The notes under the pieces are model-generated. The model was not told where the DNA came from, did not search any database, and saw nothing but the letters and a program-made list of their open reading frames with translations. A stretch of DNA of 5,797 bases from positions 1 to 5,797 of the forward strand of contig JAHWYA010000145.1 of NCBI GenBank assembly GCA_020028115.1, written 5' to 3'. The stretch is from Anaeromyxobacter sp. (lineage in GTDB: Bacteria; Myxococcota; Myxococcia; Myxococcales; Anaeromyxobacteraceae). Shown one piece after another: positions 1-5,797 of this stretch. Each line of letters begins with the position of its first letter. The stretch's first letter is position 1. Both the position numbers and the translations under genes were made by a program.

Positions 1-46
1 TCTCCGGGAGGAGCGGATCGATCGGGAGAGGTTCGCGCGGCGCCAC
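1..46 (-). CDS. hrpB: N-terminal fragment of a probable ATP-dependent helicase HrpB (runs off the left edge)
   Basis: Only about 15 codons are visible, starting with GTG at 46-44 and reading MAPREPLPIDPLLPE before the window ends. A Leu-Pro-Ile-Asp-x-Leu-Leu-Pro-Glu stretch just before the first helicase motif is characteristic of the N-terminus of HrpB, a DEAH-box-type superfamily 2 helicase, and that resemblance is the whole basis of the name. An in-frame TAG at 58-56 leaves only Asn-Pro-Ala codons before the GTG, so this is the only plausible start. No Shine-Dalgarno sequence is visible; TAGAAC lies 12 bases upstream. The gene follows the methyltransferase on the same strand, with a 60-base gap. 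The ATPase motifs lie outside the window, so the call could be wrong; the frame may also be chance. Confidence 0.5.
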   Translation of the reverse strand, partial: MAPREPLPIDPLLPE

Positions 47-52
47 CGCCGG

Positions 53-58
53 GTTCTA
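53..58 (-). promoter_or_regulatory. -10-like TAGAAC upstream of the hrpB-like GTG
   Basis: TAGAAC lies 6 bases before the GTG start. The spacing would place a transcription start at or next to the start codon (leaderless). It shares TAGA with the elements before clpS, the receiver gene and aat. It also forms the in-frame stop that bounds the ORF, which is an alternative reason for its presence, and it sits inside a small hairpin (CGGGT 50-54 with ACCCG 58-62). No -35 element is apparent. Confidence 0.25.
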
Positions 59-81
59 CCCGAGCACGGGCGCGGGGGCGA

Positions 82-96
82 CCCCGGCCCGCGGGG
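82..96 (-). terminator. Short GC hairpin after the methyltransferase gene
   Basis: CCCCG (82-86) pairs with CGGGG (92-96) around a 5-base loop, 10 bases beyond the methyltransferase stop. A second small hairpin (50-54 with 58-62) follows. Neither has a U-tract, so a terminator role is only a possibility. Confidence 0.25.
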
Positions 97-106
97 AGTG
101 GCCGCG

Positions 107-664
107 CTACGCGCGCTCGAGCACCGCCGTGAGGCTCCGCCACACCTTCGGCCCCGGCCCGCGGCGCAGCCCCGCGCGCTCCGCGGCCGCGAGGCTCTCC
201 TCGAACGCCGCCGGCGTGACGTGCCCGCGCGGCTCCACGAACAGCACCTTGCCGCCGGGCGCGAGCGCGGGATGGACCTCCGCGAAGAACCGGGCTGCGT
301 CGGGGAGCTCGTGGACCATCAGCAGCGCGAGCACGACGTCCACCTTCCCGGCGAGGTCCTCGACCCCGAGCGACTCCGCCCGCGCCGCGCGCGTCTCGAC
401 GCGGTCCGCGAGCCCGGCGCGCGTCGCGCGGCGCCGCAACCCCTCGAGCATGCGCGGCTGGACGTCGACCGCGACGACCCGGCCGCGCGGGCCCACCCGC
501 CGCGCCGCCTCGAGCGTGAAGAACCCCATCCCCGGCCCCGGCTCGAGGACGGTCATGCCCTCCCGCACGTACGGGCCGAGGATCGCGGCGGGGTCCTGGA
601 GGAGCTTGCGGAGCGGGTTCGCGAGCAGCGGCCCGAGCCACCACGGACAGACTCGAGGAGACAT
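107..664 (-). CDS. Class I SAM-dependent methyltransferase, substrate unknown
   Basis: A 185-residue protein with a Rossmann-type methyltransferase fold. The SAM-binding motif I is LEPGPGMG (about 40-47). The acidic end of strand 2 is VVAVD (Asp67), where the SAM ribose is normally held. A motif IV-like strand VDVVLALLMVHEL spans about 108-120, followed by PGGKVLFVEP (about 136-145). The N-terminus MSPRVCPWWLGPLLANP recalls a family of small uncharacterised methyltransferases in anaerobic and delta-type bacteria; the Cys-Pro-Trp-Trp beginning is typical of that group as I remember it. I chose the ATG at 664 because this motif starts there. The frame also opens with TTG at 703 and has a GTG at 679, but neither has a ribosome-binding site. 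It lies downstream of clpA on the same strand, separated by a strong hairpin, so co-transcription is unlikely. Substrate (small molecule, protein or RNA) cannot be told from sequence. Confidence 0.85.
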   Translation of the reverse strand: MSPRVCPWWLGPLLANPLRKLLQDPAAILGPYVREGMTVLEPGPGMGFFTLEAARRVGPRGRVVAVDVQPRMLEGLRRRATRAGLADRVETRAARAESLGVEDLAGKVDVVLALLMVHELPDAARFFAEVHPALAPGGKVLFVEPRGHVTPAAFEESLAAAERAGLRRGPGPKVWRSLTAVLERA

Positions 665-710
665 GCCAGTCGCGTACACCCGCCGCGCGGGAGCGCCAAC
701 CAAATCGCGG

Positions 711-727
711 CGCGGCGCGTCGCCGCG
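711..727 (-). terminator. Hairpin terminator after clpA
   Basis: A perfect 7-bp stem (711-717 with 721-727, CGCGGCG/CGCCGCG on the transcribed strand) closes a 3-base loop, 9 bases beyond the clpA stop. On the minus strand it is followed by CCGCG and then ATTTGGTTGG, one of the few T-containing stretches nearby. This fits an intrinsic terminator for the clpSA operon in a high-GC genome. The U-tract is imperfect. Confidence 0.5.
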
Positions 728-736
728 GGCGCCGGG

Positions 737-3013
<2,277 letters not shown>

Positions 3014-3018
3014 CTCGG

Positions 3019-3022
3019 CTCC
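3019..3022 (-). promoter_or_regulatory. Shine-Dalgarno sequence of clpA
   Basis: GGAG lies five bases before the clpA ATG, inside the 12-base clpS-clpA gap. It fixes the start and fits translation of clpA from the clpS transcript. It is one of only two clear ribosome-binding sites in the window. Confidence 0.7.
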
Positions 3023-3025
3023 ACG

Positions 3026-3355
3026 CTACTCCGGCTCGAGCGTCGCAAGGAGCGGGTACTCCGCCTCCTTCGCGAGCTCCATCGTCCGATGCGCCTTCGT
3101 CTCCGCGATCTCGTGCGGATAGATACCGGCGACACCCACCCCGTGCATGTGAACGTTCAGCATGATGCGGTGCGCCGACTCGGGGTCGTGGTTGAAGACG
3201 TTCATGAGCACCCAGTCCACGAACTCCTGGGTGGTGAAATCGTCGTTGTGCAGCAGGACCTTGTAGAGCGGCGGGCGCCGCGTCTCCTTCTCCGCCTTGG
3301 TCCTGGGGACGGTGACGGCCGTGTCGCCGCCGTCCCGCCGGTGGGGGTCCGCCAT
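3026..3355 (-). CDS. clpS: ClpS, N-degron adaptor for ClpAP
   Basis: ClpS binds proteins with Leu, Phe, Tyr or Trp at the N-terminus and hands them to ClpA. From the ATG at 3355 it is 109 residues (E. coli has 106). A charged, flexible N-terminal arm (about 1-27) precedes the folded core, which begins at PPLYKVLLHNDDFT. Asn37 and Asp38 (E. coli Asn34/Asp35) and His69 (His66), which hold the substrate alpha-amino group, are present, as is the terminal PLLATLE motif. Gln43 falls where E. coli has the pocket-gating Met40. An alternative ATG lies three codons upstream at 3364. I prefer 3355 because the -10-like TAGAAT overlaps the upstream ATG and is 7 bases from this one; no clear Shine-Dalgarno sequence supports either. 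It is the first gene of a two-gene operon with clpA. Confidence 0.95.
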   Translation of the reverse strand: MADPHRRDGGDTAVTVPRTKAEKETRRPPLYKVLLHNDDFTTQEFVDWVLMNVFNHDPESAHRIMLNVHMHGVGVAGIYPHEIAETKAHRTMELAKEAEYPLLATLEPE

Positions 3356-3362
3356 CGCGCTC

Positions 3363-3368
3363 ATTCTA
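3363..3368 (-). promoter_or_regulatory. -10-like TAGAAT of the clpSA operon, possibly leaderless
   Basis: TAGAAT matches the sigma-70 -10 consensus TATAAT at five of six positions and lies 7 bases before the clpS ATG at 3355, in surroundings almost free of A+T. No TTGACA-like -35 is seen 16-18 bases upstream. The rest of the 135-base gap to the receiver gene (3365-3499) shows no gene, only short GC inverted repeats such as CGGG/CCCG around CGAG. Confidence 0.4.
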
Positions 3369-3499
3369 AACGCACGCGCGGGCGGCGGCGTACCCGGGCG
3401 AGCCCGCGTGGGGCGCCAGGGTGGGGGACGCCCGCCGGGTCAGCGTGAAGGCGCGGCGGACGTCACCTCTCGAGGGCTCGGCCGGCGCCTCCGTCCGGT

Positions 3500-3841
3500 T
3501 CAGCGCTCCGCGAGCAGGATGTCGTCGAGCCGCCCGGCGAGCTCGCCGCGCGACAGGACCTCGTCCGCGCCCGCGTCCCGCGCAGCCTGCGCGAGGTCCG
3601 TCTGGAGGTGGCCGAGGAAGCCGACGACGCGGACGCCGCCCGCGCCCTTCACCCGCCGGATCTCGTCGAGCACCCCGGCCTCCCCGAGATCGACGAGCGC
3701 GGTGCCGGAGCCGAGCTCGCGCGCGGCCTCGGAGAGCGGCACGCCGCGCGGCGCGAGGCGCACGGTGACGCCGAGCCGCTGGGCGGCGGCGTCGATCTTC
3801 GACCGGAAGAGGAGATCGCGGACGGCGACGAGGAAGGCCAT
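3500..3841 (-). CDS. Small stand-alone receiver-like protein, degenerate
   Basis: A 113-residue protein with the alternating beta/alpha pattern and length of a single response-regulator receiver domain and no output domain. Asp51, in TALVDL at the end of the third strand, sits at the phospho-acceptor position. The strand-1 acidic pair is reduced to one candidate (Asp9 in VRDLLF). The conserved Thr/Ser after strand 4 is replaced (VVGFLGH), and the strand-5 Lys appears as Arg98 in GADEVLSRGEL. It therefore probably does not follow normal phospho-signalling, or does so weakly. Similar small proteins occur as conserved hypotheticals in delta-type bacteria as I recall; no function is known to me. 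The ATG at 3841 has no good Shine-Dalgarno sequence but has TAGACG 6 bases upstream. It stands between the SUI1 gene (31 bases upstream) and clpS, same strand; a link to either is unproven. Confidence 0.75.
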   Translation of the reverse strand: MAFLVAVRDLLFRSKIDAAAQRLGVTVRLAPRGVPLSEAARELGSGTALVDLGEAGVLDEIRRVKGAGGVRVVGFLGHLQTDLAQAARDAGADEVLSRGELAGRLDDILLAER

Positions 3842-3847
3842 GCCCGT

Positions 3848-3853
3848 CGTCTA
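3848..3853 (-). promoter_or_regulatory. -10-like TAGACG upstream of the receiver gene
   Basis: TAGACG lies 6 bases before the ATG, just after the hairpin that follows the SUI1 gene. It shares TAGA and spacing with the aat element but lacks the final T of a TANNNT box. It is in frame with the ORF, so it could simply be an upstream stop codon. Confidence 0.25.
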
Positions 3854-3858
3854 GGGCG

Positions 3859-3872
3859 CCCGGCGCGCCGGG
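3859..3872 (-). terminator. Palindromic hairpin directly after the SUI1 gene
   Basis: A perfect 14-base palindrome, CCCGGCGCGCCGGG, abuts the SUI1 stop codon. It can fold as a 5-bp stem with a CGCG tetraloop. There is no U-tract. Either a high-GC terminator or a dimeric protein-binding site is possible. Confidence 0.35.
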
Positions 3873-4271
3873 TCAGGTCCCGACCGTGACCTTGCGGACG
3901 CCGCGCTTCTCGAGCCAGCGGGCGATCCGGTCGCGCTGGTCGCCCTGGAGCACGAGCGCGCCCTCCTCGACCGCGCCGCCGCAGCCGAGCGCGCGCTTCG
4001 CGTCGTCGAGCCAGGCCGCGAGCGCGACGCGGTCGAGGTCGAGCTTCTCGACGAGCGTCGCCTCCTTCCCGCCGCGTCCCTTCCGCTCGATCCGGACCAC
4101 CGCGCGCGCCGGCCCTCGCGGCGCGGGTGCGGCCGCCGGGGCCGCCGCGGCCGCAGGCTCTGCGGGCGGTGTCCAGCCGTCGGGGAGCCGCTCCCGGAGC
4201 TTCGCGAAGGCCTCGTGGAACGGCCCGGAGGGCGGTGCGGGCCGCTCGTCGCCGGAGCGCTTCTTCCCCAT
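3873..4271 (-). CDS. yciH: SUI1/eIF1-family translation factor, YciH-like
   Basis: A 132-residue protein. A Lys/Arg-containing N-terminal arm with an Ala/Pro-rich linker (about 36-54) leads into a SUI1 domain (about 57-131). That domain shows VVRIERKGRGGKEATLVEKL, then the family hallmark LGCGGAVEEGALVLQG (about 95-110) and the DQRDRIARWLEKRGV helix. SUI1 proteins bind the small ribosomal subunit; eIF1 polices start-codon choice, and bacterial YciH is thought to affect initiation fidelity, possibly under stress. Whether that holds here is inference. The open frame extends upstream through 4607, but that part only mirrors the FKBP gene. ATGs at 4295, 4280 and 4271 are possible. I chose 4271 (MGKKRSGD) because TAGGAT ends 7 bases upstream; its AGGA could also act as a Shine-Dalgarno sequence with 8-base spacing. 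Divergent from the FKBP gene. Confidence 0.88.
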   Translation of the reverse strand: MGKKRSGDERPAPPSGPFHEAFAKLRERLPDGWTPPAEPAAAAAPAAAPAPRGPARAVVRIERKGRGGKEATLVEKLDLDRVALAAWLDDAKRALGCGGAVEEGALVLQGDQRDRIARWLEKRGVRKVTVGT

Positions 4272-4278
4272 GCGCCCC

Positions 4279-4284
4279 ATCCTA
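4279..4284 (-). promoter_or_regulatory. TAGGAT upstream of the SUI1 gene: -10-like element or Shine-Dalgarno
   Basis: TAGGAT lies 7 bases before the ATG at 4271, the same spacing as TAGAAT before clpS, and fits TANNNT. Its internal AGGA could instead pair with 16S rRNA. It lies in the 84-base divergent gap (4272-4355) shared with the FKBP gene. CATACT at 4293-4298 on the plus strand is a weak -10 candidate for that gene, without a matching -35. Confidence 0.35.
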
Positions 4285-4355
4285 AGCTGGGCCATACTCC
4301 CGCCGCGACCGCCTCGCTCCGGGGCGGCCGGACCTTCGAACCGAGGCCTCGACCC

Positions 4356-4802
4356 ATGACCCTGCGCCGTTCCCTCCTCGCCCTCGCCGTCCTCGCCGTC
4401 TCCACCTCCGCGCGCGCCGCCGATCCGGGCGCCGACTTCGCCGCCAAGGCCGCGAAGGAGAAGGGCGCCGTGAAGACGGCCTCCGGCCTCGTCTACCAGC
4501 CGCTCCAGGAGGGCAAGGGCGAGAAGCCGACGGCCGCGAGCACGGTCAAGGTGAACTACAAGGGCACCTTCATCGACGGGAACGTGTTCGACGCCTCCGA
4601 CCGGCACGGCGGCCCGGCGACGTTCCCGCTGAACCGCGTCATCCCCTGCTGGACGGAGGGCGTCGCGCTCATGAAGGTCGGCGGCAAGGCGCGGCTCGTG
4701 TGCCCGCCGGCCATCGCGTACGGCGAGCGCGGCGCGCCCGGCGCGATCCCGCCGAACTCGACGCTCGTGTTCGAGGTCGAGCTGCTCCAGGTCGTGAAGT
4801 AA
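4356..4802 (+). CDS. Exported FKBP-type peptidyl-prolyl cis-trans isomerase
   Basis: A 148-residue enzyme that speeds proline isomerisation during folding of exported proteins. Residues 1-21 form a Sec signal peptide: two Arg, a hydrophobic Leu/Ala/Val core and an Ala-Arg-Ala cleavage site before Ala22-Asp23. There is no lipobox Cys, so the mature protein should be periplasmic. A short linker with the FkpA/Mip-like motif TASGLVYQ (41-48) leads to the FKBP domain (about 62-147). By alignment with FKBP12, the pocket residues are all present: Tyr68, Phe79, Asp80, Phe90, Val95, Ile96, Trp99, Tyr122, Phe139. The N-terminal dimerisation region of FkpA and Mip is missing, so it is likely monomeric. 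Mature Cys residues are Cys98 (VIPCW) and Cys116 (LVCPP). The ATG at 4356 is chosen because the signal peptide begins there, with GAGG nine bases upstream; the longer frame from 4215 runs antisense through the SUI1 gene. Convergent with aat. Confidence 0.93.
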   Translation: MTLRRSLLALAVLAVSTSARAADPGADFAAKAAKEKGAVKTASGLVYQPLQEGKGEKPTAASTVKVNYKGTFIDGNVFDASDRHGGPATFPLNRVIPCWTEGVALMKVGGKARLVCPPAIAYGERGAPGAIPPNSTLVFEVELLQVVK

Positions 4803-4816
4803 TCGAGCGGGGGGAT

Positions 4817-4866
4817 CGGGGGGGCGCGAGGCCCGAGGCGTAGTCGAAGGGCCGAGTGCCCCCCCG
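4817..4866. terminator. Large bidirectional hairpin between the FKBP gene and aat
   Basis: Bases 4817-4827 pair with 4856-4866 over 11 bp (seven consecutive G-C pairs; one G-T). Tandem mismatches G4828/A4855 and A4829/G4854 follow, then a 5-bp stem GGCCC 4830-4834 with GGGCC 4849-4853 and a 14-base loop. It fills the convergent gap and ends against the aat stop codon, which fits a terminator working in both directions. No U-tract follows on either strand. An alternative 8-bp pairing (4807-4814 with 4860-4867) competes for the same C-run. Confidence 0.55.
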
Positions 4867-5547
4867 CTACAACGCCCACCGGCCGCGGAGCGTCGGCGCC
4901 TCGAGCGCCGCAGCCACGCGGTCGAGGAACTCGCGCCGCGGGAGCTCGCGCGCCCCGAGCGACACGAGGTGCTCGGTCCGGACCTGGCAGTCCACGAGGC
5001 GGACGCCGCGCGCGCGGAGCCACTCCACCCCGCGCACGAAGGCGACCTTCGACGCGTCGCGCGCGTCGGCGAACATCGACTCGCCGAAGAAGACCGCGCC
5101 GAGCGAGACGCCGTACACCCCTCCCGCGAGCGCGTCGCCCTCCCACGCTTCGAACGAGTGCGCGAACCCGAGCCGGTGCAGCTCGACGTACGCCTCGATC
5201 ATCTCGGCGGTGATCCAGGTGCCGCTCTGCCCGGGCCGGCCCTTGTCCGCGCAGCGGCGGATGACGCGCTCGAAGGCCGTGTCCGCCGTCACGCGGTACG
5301 TGCCGCGCCGGAGCGTCCGGGCGAGGGTCCGCGACACGTGGAGCTCCGCCGGCTCGAGCACGAGCCGCGGATCCGGCGACCACCAGAGGATCGGGCTCCG
5401 GTCGTCGTACCAGGGGAAGATCCCCTGGGCGTAGGCGGCGAGGAGCCGCTCCGGCTCGAGATCGCCGCCGACGGCGAGGAGGCCGTCCGGCTCGGCCCGT
5501 GACGGATCCGGGAAGGCGACCGCGCGCCCGAGGCGGTAGATCGGCAC
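4867..5547 (-). CDS. aat: Leucyl/phenylalanyl-tRNA--protein transferase
   Basis: A 226-residue cytoplasmic enzyme that transfers Leu or Phe from aminoacyl-tRNA to proteins with N-terminal Lys or Arg (in some cases Met), creating N-degrons for ClpS. E. coli Aat has 234 residues. The family landmarks are in order: GLLAVGGDL (22-30), YAQGIFPWY (39-47), PILWWSPDPR (52-61), GTWIT (109-113), the HS of FAHSFE (128-133), GGVYGV (142-147), GESMF (155-159) and LVDCQV (184-189). Glu156 and Gln188, the proposed catalytic residues, even keep their E. coli numbers. The start is GTG at 5547, just before PIYRLGRAVAFP; no other start fits and no Shine-Dalgarno sequence is visible. TAGACT lies 6 bases upstream and a hairpin just before that. 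It works with clpSA further down the same strand but is separated from it by the opposing FKBP gene, so it is not in the same operon. Confidence 0.97.
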   Translation of the reverse strand: MPIYRLGRAVAFPDPSRAEPDGLLAVGGDLEPERLLAAYAQGIFPWYDDRSPILWWSPDPRLVLEPAELHVSRTLARTLRRGTYRVTADTAFERVIRRCADKGRPGQSGTWITAEMIEAYVELHRLGFAHSFEAWEGDALAGGVYGVSLGAVFFGESMFADARDASKVAFVRGVEWLRARGVRLVDCQVRTEHLVSLGARELPRREFLDRVAAALEAPTLRGRWAL

Positions 5548-5553
5548 CCCGGG

Positions 5554-5559
5554 AGTCTA
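5554..5559 (-). promoter_or_regulatory. -10-like TAGACT upstream of aat, possibly leaderless
   Basis: TAGACT matches TATAAT at four of six positions, including the key T, A and final T. It lies 6 bases before the GTG, where a transcript would be expected to begin at the start codon. It follows immediately after a hairpin. No -35 is recognisable. It is in frame with aat, so it also acts as an upstream stop. Confidence 0.35.
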
Positions 5560-5579
5560 GCGTGCGCGGGTTCGCACGC
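5560..5579 (-). terminator. Hairpin between the right-edge gene and aat
   Basis: A perfect 7-bp stem, GCGTGCG (5560-5566) with CGCACGC (5573-5579), closes a 6-base loop in the 40-base gap after the right-edge gene and 12 bases before the aat GTG. It lacks a U-tract. A terminator for the upstream gene is the simplest reading; an effect on aat expression is also possible. Confidence 0.45.
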
Positions 5580-5587
5580 GCGCCCCG

Positions 5588-5797
5588 CTAGAACCCCACG
5601 GAGAGCCCGACCGTCGGTGCATTGAGCACCGGGTCGCGGTCGGTCCGGTTCAGGCCGTCGTGCGCGACGCGGGCCGGCGGGGCCACCACCGTCCGCGCCG
5701 GAACCGGCGGGAGCGGGACCACCACCGCGATCTGCTGGGACGACGCGTCGGGCGATGGCGGCTGCGCGGCGGGCGGCGGCTCTGCAGCGAGCGGCGG
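5588..5797 (-). CDS. C-terminal part of an unidentified Pro/Ala-rich, probably envelope protein
   Basis: An open frame of 69 codons plus TAG enters from the right edge. Nearly all third positions are G or C, the strongest bias of the frames I compared in this region, which supports it as coding. The visible part starts with a Pro/Ala-rich, low-complexity segment (for example PPLAAEPPPAAQPPSP). A short Val-rich, Pro-interrupted run (IAVVVPLPPVPARTVVAPP) follows, then the end DPVLNAPTVGLSVGF. The alternating hydrophobic residues and terminal Phe resemble the C-terminal strand recognised by the BAM complex in outer-membrane proteins, but a proline-rich linker so close to it is unusual for a barrel. 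I do not recognise the family. It is transcribed towards aat and separated from it by a hairpin. Confidence 0.55.
   Translation of the reverse strand, partial: PPLAAEPPPAAQPPSPDASSQQIAVVVPLPPVPARTVVAPPARVAHDGLNRTDRDPVLNAPTVGLSVGF

Noticed and set aside
17..24. GATCGATC palindrome as a possible operator
   Set aside because: It falls within the Ile-Asp codons of the hrpB-like reading frame, and an 8-base palindrome is too short to support a binding-site claim.
665..703. Upstream TTG (703) or GTG (679) start for the methyltransferase
   Set aside because: Neither has a ribosome-binding site, and the family-like N-terminus MSPRVCPWWLG begins at the ATG at 664.
4215..4355. N-terminal extension of the FKBP gene upstream of 4356
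   Set aside because: It would read antisense through the SUI1 gene start and bury a clear signal peptide; the ATG at 4356 begins that peptide and has GAGG upstream.
4272..4607. N-terminal extension of the SUI1 gene, giving a 244-residue protein
   Set aside because: The extra part is exactly antisense to the signal peptide and N-terminal region of the FKBP gene and contains no motif; the SUI1 protein has a good start at 4271.
4969..5502. Plus-strand open frame opposite aat
   Set aside because: Acidic and Arg-rich composition with no domain; it is a shadow of aat, which has full-length family motifs.

Overview
This window is very G+C-rich (roughly three quarters G+C by eye), with almost every third codon position G or C. 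Its genes (proteobacterial-type ClpS/ClpA, Aat, a YciH-like SUI1 protein, a periplasmic FKBP) suit a high-GC Myxococcota/deltaproteobacterial chromosome, for example an Anaeromyxobacter relative. The organism is an inference and is not provable from this sequence alone. I see no mobile element, CRISPR array, tRNA or rRNA; it looks like ordinary compact chromosome.

Layout, left to right. At the left edge (1-46, minus) is the extreme N-terminus of what looks like the HrpB helicase. Next is a class I SAM-dependent methyltransferase (107-664, minus). The clpS-clpA operon follows (3355 down to 737, minus), with 12 bases between the two genes and a strong hairpin after clpA. Further right are a small degenerate response-regulator receiver protein (3500-3841, minus) and a SUI1/YciH-type translation factor (3873-4271, minus). 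Divergent from the latter is an exported FKBP prolyl isomerase (4356-4802, plus). It converges on aat (5547-4867, minus) across a large hairpin at 4817-4866. The right edge holds the C-terminus of an unidentified Pro/Ala-rich protein (5588-5797, minus). No stretch above 300 bases lacks a gene.

How the genes fit together. Aat attaches Leu/Phe to protein N-termini, ClpS binds such N-degrons, and ClpA unfolds the delivered substrates into ClpP. Three components of the bacterial N-degron pathway therefore lie within 4.9 kb; clpP itself is not here. E. coli has a similar neighbourhood (clpS-clpA-infA-aat), with IF-1 where this window has a SUI1 protein.

The most unusual signal is in the gene starts. 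Six of the eight visible starts have a TA dinucleotide (TAG in five) 12-13 bases upstream, most without a convincing Shine-Dalgarno sequence. In three or four cases a GC hairpin belonging to the preceding gene lies just before it. The two starts without the motif (clpA, FKBP) have purine-rich ribosome-binding sites. This looks like -10 elements driving leaderless transcripts, but it needs 5'-end mapping.
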